Positions 31,340-44,710 of a DNA stretch of 64,000 nucleotides are shown here, in pieces. Position numbers and translations under genes: made by a program. The notes under the pieces were generated by a model. That model did no database searches. It was given only the letters and a program-made list of their open reading frames with translations, and was not told where the DNA came from. This DNA is from Rapana venosa. Lineage: Eukaryota > Mollusca > Gastropoda > Neogastropoda > Muricidae. Position 1 is the first letter of the stretch. Every line of letters begins with the position of its first letter. The DNA is taken from assembly GCA_028751875.1 (NCBI GenBank), contig CM054158.1:17099308-17163307 (forward strand). The letters are read 5' to 3'.

Positions 31340-32600
31340 CAATGTCAAGTCAAGTCAAAAACACTTTAATCATCCCATGAAGGGCAATTACAATACTGAT
31401 AGGCAGATTGATACACATCAAAAATATCAAAGACGCAAAAGCCATATTTCGTATTGGTTTTCAAATGACTTCAAATAAAATGTCACGAACACACACACAC
31501 ACACACACCAACACACACGTGCGCATGCGCACACACACACAAACACACGCACGCACGCATGCACACACATCAATTGTGAACACAATTTTAAACCCATTGA
31601 CTAGAAGACATAAAGACTTATTTTTACGCACGCATATACGCAGCACGTACACACGCACGTACGTGTGTGTGCGAACACGCCCACGCACACCCACACCATA
31701 CACCAATATATAAATTCAATGTTTTAAGACCTTTGACTAGAAGACAGACTTATTTTACACACCCACGCACCCACCCACACACACCCACACACACATAATT
31801 ATTTATTGACTACACTCATAACAATGACAATCAGGCAAGTAATTCAGAGAAATGTAAAAACTAGGTAGTCAACATCATTGTGAATTCAGAATTCGAATGC
31901 TTACTGGCACAAAAGAATTTCTTTTTCTGTTAGTTTTGCTGAAGGGACACTGAAAACGGCGTTCTGAAGGCAACATTTGAAATTCTGGAAACAAAGCATG
32001 GGAAGGATCAGCCAAAATGGCTGTGGCTTTGCGTACAAGCTGCTGATTGCAGAACGACATGAGATCTCTTTGTTCTTTTCCAATTATTTTTGAGCAGATT
32101 CTTACAATTCTCTGAAGGCCATTCTTGTTTTTAACACTAAGGTTATTGTACCAACAAATGAAAGCAAAACTTAAAACACTCTCTATGTAAGACTTGTAAA
32201 ACAAGGAAAGAATCTTTTTGTCTACAAAAAATGAGTTCAGTTTCCTCAGAAAATACACACGTTGTTGTCCCTTTTTGACAATAGCGTCAGTGTTAACGTC
32301 CCAGTTTAACTTGTGGTCAAAAACAGTTCCCAGATACTTATAGTTCAAAACGTTTTCAACCTCTTGATTATGGATAATAATATTCTTAGGAGTATGCCCT
32401 GATCTTCTGAAGTCGATAGGCAGGTCTTTAGTTTTAGAAACATTTAGCTCTAGATAGGCCTCGTCACACCAGTGTACGAACTCAGTGAGGGCTGGACCGT
32501 GGTCTAAGACTGATCTGGATAAGAGAGATAACAGCGCAGTATCGTCTGCGAACTTTACCAGAAAGGAATTTCCATAGTTGCTTCTGCAATCATCTGTGCA
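31340..32600 (-). mobile_element. CR1/Rex-like LINE, 5'-truncated, with 3' tail
   Basis: A minus-strand frame (to stop at 31875) encodes the second half of a reverse transcriptase: FLVKFADDTALL (FADD at 32541-32552), ALTEFVHWCDEAYLELNVSK, NYKYLGTVFDHKLNW, GQQRVYFLRKLNSFFVDKK, SFAFICWYNNLSVKNK and a C-terminal RNSFVPVSIRILNS. Downstream on the same strand the 3' UTR holds CA microsatellites. It ends at GGGATGATTAAAGTGTTTTT followed by a short GACTT repeat, the kind of pentanucleotide end seen in CR1/Rex-type LINEs. The 5' side stops in a GT/GC repeat near 32600. Confidence 0.85.
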
Positions 32601-32699
32601 CGCACACACACACACACACGCATGCACGCACGCATGCAAGCACGCACACACAGAGAGCAGGTAAACAGCACTGTAAAGTACACACATAACTTTGAATAT

Positions 32700-33290
32700 C
32701 AAAATACATGCTAGGCTGTACGAGTCACTGTTTCTATGAGAAAGGAACTGCTCCTAAAGAAAGAGTTTGACCAAGCTTTGCATCGTTGTCTTATTTCCTC
32801 ACAAATTCTCAGGAACTGTCCTTGTTTGTTTTTGTTTAGAAAAAAGGGAATTGAAAGTTAAGAAACCGCATTTTTGCAAAATTTTTTTATAGCCAAAAGT
32901 ATTTTTGTATGTAGTGTTGTCAAGTAGCTCTATAACTTGATTATATTTTCATCTTGTTTTTGGTTTTGCCTGCAATTTTGATGTAACCCTTTGTACGCAA
33001 AATTTAAAGTAGGCCTATTCTTGCTACTTCCAATCTAGTTTTGAGCTCTCCCGACACTAAACGGGCAGAATTTTGGGAATTTTGGAAAGCATGATCATTC
33101 AGATAAATTCATGCTGCTTCTCTTTTTTTTTTAAAATTTAAAAATTGCTACAAAATTTGGGTTTTTTACAGCAAAAACCCAATTTCAAATTAATTTTTCC
33201 AAATTTTTTTACTTTTTATATTTTTTACAAAGCATAGAAATTAATACTCGTTTCAAGGCAATTTTAAAAATGGGCCTATTAAGAAAAGGG
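32700..33290. other. Non-genic A/T-rich sequence
   Basis: No gene recognised. Pieces of it reappear, scattered by extra sequence, at about 55260-55480 and 58540-58890 in the second locus copy. Confidence 0.5.
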
Positions 33291-33815
33291 AAAAAGGGTT
33301 GTCCCATAACCTATTAGTCGTAGAGGAGCAGAATCAGAGCCCTCCTTCTCTAGGGGCCAAAAATATTGAGGCGGCGCCCATCCTCCCCCTCGTGCTTTCC
33401 CTTCCCTGCCCTAAAGGGGAGGTGGGGTAAGGAAAAGGGAGCCCCTAACCTTAAGGTCGTAGGGGAGAAAGGCGTCAGAGACCTCACTTTCTAGGGCCAC
33501 TATTGAGGGGCGCCCCTCTCCTTCCCTCGCTGCTTTCCTTCCCTGACCCTAAAGGGGCAGGTACCCATTTCAGCGGGTGAACGGGGAAAATTTGACTGAA
33601 GAAAGGGCCCGCAAACGGTCACCCATCCAAATTGGTAACCACGCTCGCGCTGTTAACTTGGCGGGGGGGAAAGCGAGTGCTCCGCCAATGAGCTATCCCG
33701 CCCTTTTTAACACTATTTACGTGAGTGAACGGGGGGAATACTAAAGCCAAGGCGCGCAACCACGCTGGATGCTGTTTTAATTCTGGGAAAGCGAGTGCTC
33801 TGACATGACATCCCG
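33290..33815 (-). mobile_element. Family D SINE copies, noisy
   Basis: Two partial or nested copies. The first includes GGTCACCCATCC (the 5S-like word, reverse complement) and a tRNA-like ATGAGCTATCCCGCC. The second (about 33716-33815) lacks the 5S-like word. Many apparent base errors. Confidence 0.65.
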
Positions 33816-34194
33816 TCTCATTTTCCCTTTTGGCCTACAGTTATTTTTCATTATTTTTTTTCAAATGATTTTTGTATGTCTTTTAAAAAGCCCCCCCAAA
33901 ATCCGGTTTGCTGATAAACACTCATGTAAATTTATAAACGTTATAAAGAGAAAATGCAAGGCACAAAAATCCTATCTTTATATAGTTGTCAACATATGCC
34001 CTAAAGCCCTAAAGACGCAGTTAATATACACAAAAAAAAATTGATTCATCAGTAAATGAATGAAACATAGAAAACACTGACCACAGGCCTTACCGCCTCC
34101 CAAATTTTCACCTTCAACTTCATTAGTATCGTTCATCATAAAAATGAAACTCCCCTGAAATCCAAAAAGAGGGGGGGCATCAAAAAAGAAGGAA

Positions 34195-34869
34195 AATGTT
34201 TTCGCTGGGGAGAAAAAGAAGGAAGAAAAAAGGGGAAAAAGAAAAGGAGGTGGATGGAGGAAAAGAAAATAGTTGGGGGGGAGGAGAAAGTTAAGGGGGA
34301 GAAAAATAAACGATTTAGAATAAAGAGCAAGAAGAAGAAAAAAAAAAGAAAAAGAAAAAAAGAAAAAGAAGAAAAGATAAGAAGAAGAAAAAAAGAAAAA
34401 AAAGAAGAAGAAAAAGAAAGAAGAAGAAAAAAGAAAAAAAAAATTTTAAAAAAAGAGAGAAAGAGGGCGGGGTTAAAAAAAGAAAATTGAAGACAAGAAA
34501 AAAGGCAAAAGAAAAAAAACGAAAAAAAGAAGACTAGAGCAAAACCCCTAAGCCAAAACCTTGTGTTCTTTGTTATGTCTACATAAAATTCGATGTTTTA
34601 AAAAAAACAAAAAAAAAAAACAAACCAAAATGTTTAAACCAAGGGGAGTTAAAAAAAAAAAGAAAAAAGAAAGGAAGGCAGGCAGGGGGAAAGGGAAAGG
34701 GGAAAGGGAGGGAGAGGGGGAAGGAGGAAGGGAGGAGAGAGGAAGGAAGGAAGGAGGGAGAGGGGGGAGGGGGAGGAAGGAAAAAAGGGAGAGAGGGGGG
34801 AGGGGAGGAAGGAAGAAAGAAAGAAAAAAAGAAAGAAAAGGAAAAAAGAAAGAAAAAAAAAAAAAGGAG

Positions 34870-34938
<69 letters not shown>

Positions 34939-34960
34939 CAAAAAAAAAAAGAAAAAAGAT
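34195..34960. repeat. Purine-rich (GAA/GGA/A) low-complexity block
   Basis: Almost only A and G, ending in about 60 A (34866-34936). Equivalent block at 59690-60590. Any ORF here, on either strand, is a by-product of composition. Confidence 0.9.
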
Positions 34961-35214
34961 GACAGGTAAATGTGAAATTGCGTTCGAACTTTTTTTTTTT
35001 TTTCCCATTTTTTTTTTTTGGGGTTTTTTTTGAAAATCGATACTGGGATATGGTATCCCGGGGTCTCTGGGACGGTCTATAGTGGAGGAAGAGCAGGCAC
35101 TGGGCCATTTTGTAGAGAAAGGTCTCTATGCAAAAGCGGGCCATGTCAGGGGTCCCCAACCTCTGATTTTCCTGCAGCACACCTGCGACTGTCGGGAAAA
35201 CCTGCAAGGTCCTT

Positions 35215-35590
35215 ACTGTTGTTTTGTTGTTGTTGTTGTTTTTTGGTTGTTGTTTGTTGTGTCCCTTCTGGTGCTGTTCTGTGCTGGGGTCCCGTTTTTG
35301 CTGCGGTGCGGGTGCTATTCTGTTTGGGGTGCTGCTTTGCTTTTTTGCTTCTGCGGGGTGTTGCTGCTTCTGCTTTGTGTGTGCTGGGCTGCTGCTTTTG
35401 TGCTGCAGCTGCTGCCGCTATTCTGCTGCTACTTCTGTGCTCTGCAACTGCTGCTGTTTGCTGCTGCTCCCGCCGCAGTTGTGTGCTTCTGCTGCAGCAG
35501 GTGCGCTGTTGCATGCTGCTGTGCTTTTGCTGCGCTGCTGCTTTTTGCTCCCGCTTCTTGCTGTGCTGCTGCTTTCCCTTGCATGTTTTT
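35215..35590. repeat. TGC/TTG-rich block
   Basis: Irregular CTG, TGT and TTG units; similar block at 60840-61330. Gives Cys/Leu/Ala-rich ORFs that are not credible proteins. Confidence 0.85.
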
Positions 35591-35777
35591 CACTTCTTCG
35601 GGGAGCAGCCCTTTTTGGGGAAAAGGTTGAGCTTTGGGGTGAGAGCAATGAAAGATTAGCACCCGGCAGAGGGAGTTGGGGGTGTTTAAAAAATTTTCTG
35701 TTTGTGGGAAAAGAGGTCAGCCATAGTGACCTTGTTGTTGACTAGCATGGGTGGGGGTTTGAGTGACTATGAGTGAG

Positions 35778-35778
35778 T

Positions 35779-35819
<41 letters not shown>

Positions 35820-35922
35820 AAGAAAGACAACAGACAGAGAGACGGAGAGAAAGAGAGAGAGATAAAAATCAAATCAAAATCAAATTAAATAAATTAAAAT
35901 TCTTTTTTTCCGAGGAAGAGAA

Positions 35923-35953
<31 letters not shown>

Positions 35954-36435
35954 AAGAGACGAGCCCAGGAAAGGGGGAAGGGGGGGGAGAGGGGGGGATA
36001 GACAGACCACAAAAAGACGCAACAGACAGCGGAAAGAAAGAAGAATGACAAAAAATTCTTTTTTTTGATGATTGTAAATTAGCCCCCGTGCTTTTATACA
36101 CCCGTCCCCCCCGTAGGGTAGACAAACAAAGAGAAGAGAGAGAGGAAGAGGAGAGAGGGGAGGAGAGAGGAGAAAAGGAGAGAGAAAAGGGAAAAGATGG
36201 GGAGAGGAGAAAGAAAAACTCAAAACTCTAAAATATTATGAAAAGCAAAGGGGGGTTTGCTGATCCTCCTAAAACATGTGGGAAACACATGAGGTACACT
36301 GAGGGGGGAAGAGGAGAGAGGAGAGGAGAGAGAGGGGAGAGAGAGAAAAAAGGAAGAGAGAAGAGAGAGAGAGAAAGGAGAAAGAGAGAAGAGAAAGAAA
36401 GAGACAGAGAAGGACAGAAGAAGAAGGTCAAGTGA
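35778..36435. repeat. GA-rich block with interspersed SINE scraps
   Basis: (GA)n and GGA tracts; family A tail-like words near 36060-36115. Matches 61500-62265. Confidence 0.8.
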
Positions 36436-36837
36436 AGAAAAGGGGAAATTTCTTTGATTTCGGGGATAAAAAAAAGCACTCATGGGTTTTTTTTTAAACA
36501 CCCATTCCCTGCCTTTTAGGTAACATAAAGATAGAAAAATATTAAAACAATAAAATATAATAGTAATAAAAAAACAAAACACTACACTACTATACCACTA
36601 CTACTACTACTACTATTATGAGATGTGTGATGATGATAATAATAAATAATAAAATAATACAAACAAAAACAACAAAAGGGAACAAAACGACAAAAAAAAA
36701 CCAAAAAGAAAAAAAAGTAACGAACAAAAAAAACAATAATAAAAATAACAAAAAAAGCAAGAAAAGAAAGGAGAGAAGAGAGAGAGAGGGGAGAGAAGAG
36801 AGAGAGAAGAGGAGAGAGAGAGAGAGAGAGAGTAGAT

Positions 36838-37085
36838 GCGTTTGTAAATTTTGTCATCCTTTTTCCCTTGGCACACAAGGGCCCCTCCCTTCCGAAAAGC
36901 GGAAGGGTTTTAAGTGTGCGCAAGACGTTCTGCGTGCTTTCCCGAATGCGGGGGGCCCCGTTTATCGTCTCATCTGGGGATTTTTGGGCGAGTGGAGTTG
37001 GCACTGATGAAAACCCCAGGGGAAAAAATCCTTTTAAAGGGAATGAACACACAGCCACACTCTAGCCCCCGGCTATCCGCCCCCC
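36838..37085 (-). mobile_element. SINE family A, noisy copy
   Basis: TTTGTAAATTTTGTCATCC, CCGAAAAGCGGAAGGGTTTT, TTTATCGTCTCATCTG and CCCCGGCTATCCGCC keep the family A order, minus strand. Counterpart at 62745-63025. Confidence 0.75.
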
Positions 37086-38991
37086 ATGAGAGACAGGACA
37101 GGAAGACAGAGAGAGAAGAGAGAGAGAAGAGAGAAGAAAAAAAAAAAAAAAAACACAACACCACACACACACAAAAACACACACACACACCACACAGGGA
37201 CAGAAACAAAAACAGAAAAGGGGCGGGAAACAGACACACAGCGACCAGAATTTGAGCATAAAAACCCCCTTTAAAACTTAGATATAAAACCGGGTCTCCA
37301 TCAATGGAACAAAAGCCATCACACACAACAGACAGACCACAACAAACAGAGCTAGACCTGAGCACAAAATAGAGCCTTAAATTGAGGGAAACCTGTACTT
37401 TTCACATCTACTGATACTGGAAAATAGCTAGGGCAAAGGCAAGCTAGTCCCCCTCACGGAGCTACATATCTTTCCCTATAGCCTCCCCCTTTTGAAACCC
37501 TGTGGTGCAGGTTTTGTTTACTCTGCACCCAACAACTTTTGCTGGCTGTAGCCACACACCACACACACACCACACAAGTATGTCAAGCCTGCATGCCCAT
37601 AGCCCTAACCCCTTTTTATTCTACCCCTTTTCCCCTAGCCCCCACAAATTCTACCCTTTATATATATTATAAGTTATTATTACGAACAACATTCACTTAA
37701 AACACATAATTTTTTTGATTAAAAGATCTTTTCAACAAGATTTCAGTGTTGCAAACAGAACTAATCTAAGTATGGTGGCTAGTTCATACATTACTTTTAC
37801 ATGATTTTCTAAAAAAAAAACAAAAAAGGGTTTTAAAAAATAAAAAAATGTTCTCTAAAAACTACAAAAATTTGCCTATACAAATAAAAAAAACATTGTC
37901 AAAAAAATTGCTTCACTAATTTTGAACTTGCTTTTACGTGTACCCTTTTAAAAGGGGGGGCGGGGGAGGGGGTTGAGGGGGGGGGGGAAAAAAAAAAGGC
38001 CTGTTTTCAAAATTTTTAAAAGGCAAATTTGTGGTTTCAGGGAATCAGATAACCCCACCCCAGATAAGTACTTTGCAATTCAAAAACTCTTTTGTCCCCA
38101 TCTAAATTTGGGGAAATAAACTTTGCTTTGGGGGCCCAAAGGTTAAAGAATAAAAAGTTTAAAATCTAACAGTACAAAACTTTCAACAGATAAACATAAA
38201 GGGAAAGCGAACAAAAAAAAAAAATTGCAAGGCCGCACAATAATCTTTTTAAACCCCCTTTTTTAAATTTTGCTTTAAAATTTAAATCAAGCAAAAAGCT
38301 GAAAAATAAGAATTGGGTTTAGATAATGTCTAAGCGCCCTGTAAAGCAAAAAAAAAAAAAAGTACATAAATGAAACAGAGATATTTTACAAAACTGAAAA
38401 TTTAAAAAAACAAAAAAACCCCAAATCTTCTTGAAAATTTTACATCTCAGAAAAAAACTAAAAAATTCCCAGTGTTTATAAATTAATAAGAAAAAACCCC
38501 CCGAAATTCCCTTTAAAAATAAAAGAAAGTTGGAAAAAACTTGAACGTTGAAATTTATAGTCCAGGTAGCAATCCAACAGTGGAGCACAAGCTTGCTGTG
38601 TCAGGTAAAATGCCCTAGGATGACTGTGACGTGGTTTTAGGGGACTGTATTAAAAATACACAGGGAAATTCTGTACCTCAACAATCACACAGAACATGGT
38701 GTGAGAACCCGATTTCAATGTGTTCATTTTTGGCCAAAACATGTGCCATTCACCCCGAGCCTCTTTGTAAAAATTTTCCCCCCAGGGATTTTAAACAAGA
38801 CAGCCCACCACACAATCCACTTGATATTAATTTACCCCCCTGCCCCCCCCTCCCCCCCCTTTTCCCCGGGCATTGCCCCTCAAAGGGACAATGGCAGTAT
38901 GTATAATCAGGGCCCCGGGGTAATTAGTGTTGTCCACATGGTGGGGTTTCCCGAAAATTCTTTTTAAATACGTCCTTCTGTGATGCAAAAG

Positions 38992-39815
38992 AGGTGTGTG
39001 TGTTGTTTTGTGTGTGTGTGTGTGGGTGTGTGTATTTGTATGTGTGTTGTTGCGGGGGTTTTGTGGTGTGTGTTTGTTTTGTGTGTATTGTGTGTTCTGC
39101 TGTTTGTGTCATGGTGTGGTTAGTGTGGGGTGGTGTTGGTGGTTTTTTGGGTTTGCTGTGGTTTTGTGTTTTGGTGGGGTGTGGGGTGTGTGTGTGTTCT
39201 CTGTGTTTTTGTTTTGGGGTGGTGTGGTGGGTAGTTGTGTTGTTTGGGGGTTTGGGGGGGGTTTTTGGTGTGGGAGTATGTGTTGTGTTGTGCTGTTTGT
39301 GGTGTGGTGTGGAGTTGTTGTGTGTGTGTTCTGTTGTGTTGTGTTGGGTGTGGGGTTTGGGGGTAAGTAGTTGTGTTGTGTTTCTGTGTTTTGCTGTGGT
39401 GGTAGCTGTGTATGGATTCTGCTGTTTTTGTGTTTGGTGTGGGGTTGGGGTAATTGTTTGGGGGTGTTATGCTGTGTTTGGTGTGGTGTGGTAGTTGTTG
39501 TGTTTTGTTGTGTTGTGTTGTGCTGCGGGTTTGGGGTATGTGGGTTTGTTGTTGTGTGTTTATGTTTTTCTGATTGTGTTTTGGGGGGGTTTGTGGTGTT
39601 TTTTGTGTTTTAGCTGTATTGTGTGGGGGGTGTGGTTTTTTTGTTGTGTGTGTTTTGTGGTGTTTGGGGTGGTGGGTTGGTGTTTTTGTTGTTTCTGCTG
39701 TGTTTTGTTGTGGTGTGGTGTGGGTTGTTTTGGTTTCCCCGTGTTTTGGTTGGGTTGTAGTTGTGTGATTGGTGTGTTTGCTGGTTGTGGGGTGGGGTGG
39801 TACATAAACCCTTGT
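38992..39815. repeat. GT/GGT-rich cryptic repeat
   Basis: Over 800 bases almost without C or A, built of GTG, TGT and GGTTT words. ORFs in it are Val/Cys/Phe/Gly-rich artefacts. Confidence 0.85.
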
Positions 39816-40379
39816 CTGTGTCTATCTTTGTCTTTCCCGAGTCTTTTTTTTGCCCACAGCACAAGGACAAATATCTTCCTCGATGAATTACTTCAGGGTT
39901 GATGATTTTGACACTACACACACCAAAATAACACCCCAAGGACGACGGACACCCTGGGGGCCCCAAAAGGGTGGTGACTCAAAATCCCGCTTGTGTCAAC
40001 AAACCCCGGTTTCTCTTGTGTCAACAAAATCCCCACTTGGTCAAAAAACTGACGTCCGTAATAATTTTATCCTTTGGGCCCCAGGGGGTTTTTGGGGTTT
40101 GGGCCAGGTTTTAGCACCCGTCTAAAAACAAGAATGGGGATAAAAACCCCTTTGAACCAAAATATAAATTTTTTCCCAACCCCCCATAACTGAGTGGTGT
40201 CTGGGGGTGGTTTTCTATAAAGAATAAACTGAATTTGTTACAATGTAGTTCTGCAGGGTTTAAAAGAACCATGGGAACAAGAGTGGTCCCGGCTAGTTGT
40301 TGTTGGTGTAGTTGTGGTTTAGGGTTTTATTTGTCCCCAAAAAAGATTTTCGATTTAAAAATGTTAGCTTCGTAAATAT

Positions 40380-40605
40380 GTTTTCATAACCCCTCCAAGT
40401 TGACAGGTCTTTAATGTGATATTAACTTATTGATAATTACCCGTACAGAATGGAAAAAAATTTGGCACTAATGTCTGTTCATCCCGGAATCTAAAAAAAT
40501 CTCACCTTAATTCACAATCCCCCTGCAAAGTTTTGACCCCATGGCTTCATGAACCCCCAGGATTGAAACAAAGGTTTCAACCATGAGCTATGGCTCCCTC
40601 AAAAT
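40380..40605 (-). mobile_element. Noisy SINE (family related to 15.14 kb)
   Basis: TTTAATGTGATATTAACTTA, AAAAATCTCACCTTAATTCA, then a minus-strand tRNA-like head near ACCATGAGCTATGGCTCCCT. Repeated at 44400-44710. Confidence 0.5.
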
Positions 40606-41780
40606 TGTTCCGGGAAAAAAAATGTAGAAAAAAAGAGCCCCCCTTTGGGTTAGGCAGAAAAAAAAAGGTGGTGCTGCTGAAGACACAACGGAATATGGGT
40701 TCCCAAATTTCTATTGAGTGAAATGATATTCAGTGCATTGGGATTTCGTACAAAGAACCCAACAGTCTAGACCAACTTTATTGTTGAAGCCCAAGTCAGA
40801 GTTTTGGAGGGGGCATGAAGAGAGGGGTTGTCAAATCGTTGATTTTAAAAACACCCGGGGAACAGAGATCACAAGTCTTTCCCCCACAGCAACAATATCG
40901 GGGGACCCCTTTGATTAAGAGTAATCTGCAAGGTTTTGAAAAATTTTAAAAAAACTGTTTTCAAGAGTGTAATTTGGTGTAGTTATCTAGGATTAGGGTT
41001 TTTAAAATGGGGAGGTTAGTTTGAAAGTTGCAATTTGTTTTTTTTTTGGGGCTAAATAATATAGACTTCCCCTTGGAAATCCCCCTTTTTTTCCCCAGTT
41101 TTTTTCTTTTTTTTTTTCTTTTTAGGGTTTTTTTTTCACGTCCCCAAATGAGGGTGGGAGGAGGTTTTTGAAATTTACTAACCCGTGAAAACTGAGGTTT
41201 TTGGGTTTTTTAAATCACATTGGTTTATTCCCATTGCTCTTTTAAACCTAAGAAACATGGAAAACAAACCCGGTGTTTTAAATTTTCAAAGTCAAACTTT
41301 TTGTTTCATGTTCATGGAAATCAGCTAACCAAAGGGCCAGTTAGTACTTTTTTTAAATTAAAAAATCTGTTGGCCCCCTAAATGTGGGCAAGAAAATTTT
41401 ATTCCCCCAAAGGGTTTAAAGAATAAAAAAAATTTCAAAATAACACTGGCAAAACATTACAACAGTAAACATGAAGGAAACAGAACAAAGAAAAATTGGG
41501 AAAGGCCTGTACAAATATTTTTTAAACACACCTTTTTAATTCTTGTTTAAAATTTAATTCAAGCAAAAACTGAAGACTGAAAAAAAATTTGGTTTAAATA
41601 ATATGTCTAAGCGACCATGTGAAAAAAACAACAAAAAAAAATACAAAACTGAAAGAAATTTATTTTACAAACATGAACAAAACTGAAAAGTTTAAAAAAC
41701 AAAAAAACAACCAAATTACCCCCTTACTCCAAACCCAACCCCCAAACTTGTTTATCCCCGCCAACCCAGAGGCCTATTGG

Positions 41781-41820
<40 letters not shown>
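41781..41820. repeat. Oligo-G run
   Basis: About 40 consecutive G with one A near the start. Confidence 0.9.
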
Positions 41821-42394
41821 CTGTTGCCCTTTAAAATTTTACATCTAGAATAAAACTAAATTGCAGTGGTTAATAAATTTTAAGAAAAAAAAACCCCCCA
41901 ATTACCTTTTTAAATAAAAGAAAGATTGTGAAAAACTTGAACGCTTTAAAAATTAGTCTGGGTACAATCCAACAGTGGAGCAGAGCCTTGCTGTGTCAGG
42001 TCAATGTCTTAGGAAGCTGGACTTTTCTAGTTAGACGTATAAAAGTCCCCAGGAAATTCGTACCATCAACCCAAAATCAAGAAAATGTGTGTGAGAACCA
42101 GAACTTTCAATTTGTCTTTTGTTGGCAAAAAAAGTGACCATTCACCCAGACCCCTTTGTAAAGTTTGTCACCCCCAGGCTTTTAAACAATGGACACGCCC
42201 ACCACACAATCCCCTTCTATTCATTATTCTCCTCCTCTGCCCCCCCCCTCCCTCCACCTGTTTCCCCGCAGGTATTGTCCCCCTCAAATGGGCAATGGAG
42301 TAGTGTATTTAAAAAAAGGCCCTGGGGCTAATTTGTGTTGTCCTGACATGGGGGGGTTTCCAGAAAGTTCTTTCTAAACTAGTGTTCCTTCTGT

Positions 42395-43430
42395 GATGCA
42401 ATTGAGGGTGTGGGGGGGGTTTTGGTTTGTTGTGTGTTGTGTGTTGTGTTGGTGTGGTTTGTGTGTGGTGTGGTTGTTTGGTTTGTGTAGGTGTGGTGTA
42501 GTGTGTGTGGTGTTTTTGTGTGTGTTCTGCTGTGGTTTTGGTTGTGGGGGGTTGGGTTTTGTGTTTTTTGGTTTTTTTTTTGTGTTTTGGGGTGTGGGGT
42601 GGTGTTTTGTGTTTGTGGGGTGTTTTTTGTGTTGGGGTTTTGGTGTGGTAGTTGTGTGTGTGGTGTGGTTTTGTTGTTGTGGTGTGGTGTGGGAGTTTTG
42701 TTTGGGTGTGTGTTTTCTGTTTTGGGGTTGTGTTGTGGTGTGGTGTTGTGGAGTTTTGTGTGTGTTTGTGTGTTTTGGTGGTGTGTAGTGGTTGTGCTTT
42801 TTCTGTGTTGTGTTATGGGGTGGTGTTGGTATGGTAATTGTGTTGGTTTTTTTATTTTTGTTTTTGTGTGGGTGTTTGTGTGTGTATGTTTTTGTTGTTT
42901 GTGGTGTGGGGTTTGTGTTTGTTTTGGGTTTTTTGTGGTGTTTTGGTTGTGGGTTTTGTTGTTTTGTGGTGTTTTCTAGTTGTGTTTTTGGTGTAGTGGT
43001 TTTTGTTGGTGTTGTGTTTGGGGGTTCACTGTGTTGGTGTTGTGTTGTTGGGTGGGGTGATGGGTAGTTTGGGGTTGTGTGTTTTTGTGGGGTTTTTGGT
43101 GTGGGGTGGTGGGGGGGGTTTTGTGTTTTTGCTGTGTTTGTTTGTGGTGTGGGTGGTGTTGTTTTGTGTTCTGTGTGTTGTGTTATTGGCCTTTGGCAGA
43201 ACAAAAAGTTTCCCTTTTTGTCCCTTTTTTTTCCTGGGCTTTGCTTCGAAATTCCCCAGGTATTGGAATGGGTTGGATGGGAATTTGGGGGTTTGTGTTT
43301 TTCGGGGGGGGGGTGGGTTTGGGGTTTTTTTAGTTTTGGTATGGGGGTGCTCCTTTTGTGTTTGGTGTGTTTTGGTGTGGTTTGTGTTGTGTGTTTGCTG
43401 TTTGGGGTTTGTAAAAGTTGTTTTTAAGAA
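42395..43430. repeat. GT/GGT-rich cryptic repeat, second copy
   Basis: Same composition as 38992-39815 but about 200 bases longer. Confidence 0.85.
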
Positions 43431-44399
43431 AGGCCCCTGACCATTTCCCCTTTTTGTAAAATTAAAATGATTTTTAACCCCCTTTTAAAATATTTCCCAA
43501 TATTCCCCCCCCAATTTAATTTAACCTTAATGAGGAAAATTTTTGGGTAATTCTTTCCAAAACAAAAAGCGGGGGGGTGCCCGCGCCTTGGACAGGGTTT
43601 TGATAAACCCTTGCCAGGGGTCCATTTTTTTGGTTGGGGGTTTTGTGCGTATGTGTTTTTTTTTTGTGGTTGGGTGTGGTGTGGTGGATGTGTGTTTTTT
43701 AAGTGTGACCAGCTAACAAATTTCCTGATATTAATGAGTTTTTGCTTTTTTCTTTTTTTAAGGTTTTTCTTTCTTCAATAATAACGTGAAGGATTTATCC
43801 CTGTGTGAGTATTCGTGTGTGCCTCATTGCTGTGCGTTTGGGCACATGTTTGTGGTTGGGTGATGTGCCGGCCCCGGGTACACATGTGTTGTGTTATTAT
43901 GTGTCTGTGCCTGTGTTTTTTTTTTGCTCACCGGGCACATGGGCAAAGTAGTCTTACCTTGATGGCTTACTTCGGGGTGTGATGACTTTGAACTACACAA
44001 CAAAACACCATGAGGACAAGAAGACTACCCCGGGACCCCAAAAGGGGGGTGGCGACCAAAAAACCCCTTTTGCAAAAAAATCCTGGTTTTCTCTTGTTCA
44101 CAAAATCCCCATTGGTCAACAAACTGACAGTCCTGTAAAATTATATCCTTAGGCGAAAGGGGGTGTGGAGTGTTGGTCCAGGGGTCCACCAGTCAAGAAA
44201 GCAAGAATGGGGAGTTCAAAACCCCTTAAAAAAGTTCAAAACCCGTTTAACCAAAAAATAAATTTGTTTCCAACCCCCTATTCTGAGTGGTCGTCGGGAG
44301 CTGGGCTTTCAGATAAAGCAAAAAACGAGATTTGTGTACAATGTATTTTCTGCGTTAAAATGAACCCCTGGGAACAAAGTGGGCCGGCTAGTTGTTTTT

Positions 44400-44710
44400 T
44401 GGTGAGTTGTGGTTTAGGGTTTTATATGTCCCAAAAGATTTTTTTTTGATTTAAGAAAAATGTTATGCTTTGTAAGTCTGTTTCCGTAACCTGTCCAATT
44501 TGACATGATTTTAATGTGCATATTAAACTTAAAATTGAAATCAAACCCGTACTGAATAGAAGAAAATCAAGCATAGCAGTCGTTCATCCGGGGAAAATAA
44601 ACAAATCTCTATCCTTAATTTTACCAGATCCCACTGCAAAACGACCCAGGGTTCATGAAAACCCCAGAATTGAAGTCAAATGGGTTTACCCCCTGAGCTA
44701 TGGTGTCCCT
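44400..44710 (-). mobile_element. Noisy SINE (family related to 15.14 kb)
   Basis: TTTTAATGTGCATATTAAAC, ATCTCTATCCTTAATTTTAC and CCCCTGAGCTATGGTGTCCC match the minus-strand order of 15140-15540. Confidence 0.6.

Larger units (their letters stand above)
28467..37900 (+). repeat. Locus copy 1 (haplotig 1) of the duplicated region
   Basis: Near-identical to 45735-48365 and then alignable, with heavy noise, to 49.3-64.0 kb. Order is shared: CT tract, 150-bp repeat, two SINE A, LINE-in-SINE, GT tract, family D SINE, LINE RT, purine-rich block, TGC-rich block, GA-rich block, SINE A. Quality falls sharply after about 33.2 kb. Confidence 0.85.

Noticed and set aside
34195..35207. Long Lys/Glu/Gly or Phe/Ser/Pro open frames up to 219 residues
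   Set aside because: Purely compositional, from a purine-rich block and A runs; the same happens at 59.6-60.85 kb.
35018..35745. Cys/Leu/Ala-rich frames of 173-213 residues
   Set aside because: Three overlapping frames are all open because the DNA is TGC/TTG-rich; no signal, domain or splice pattern, and noisy sequence.
42374..43440. 276-residue Thr/His/Pro frame and Val/Cys/Gly frames
   Set aside because: By-product of the GT-rich cryptic repeat.
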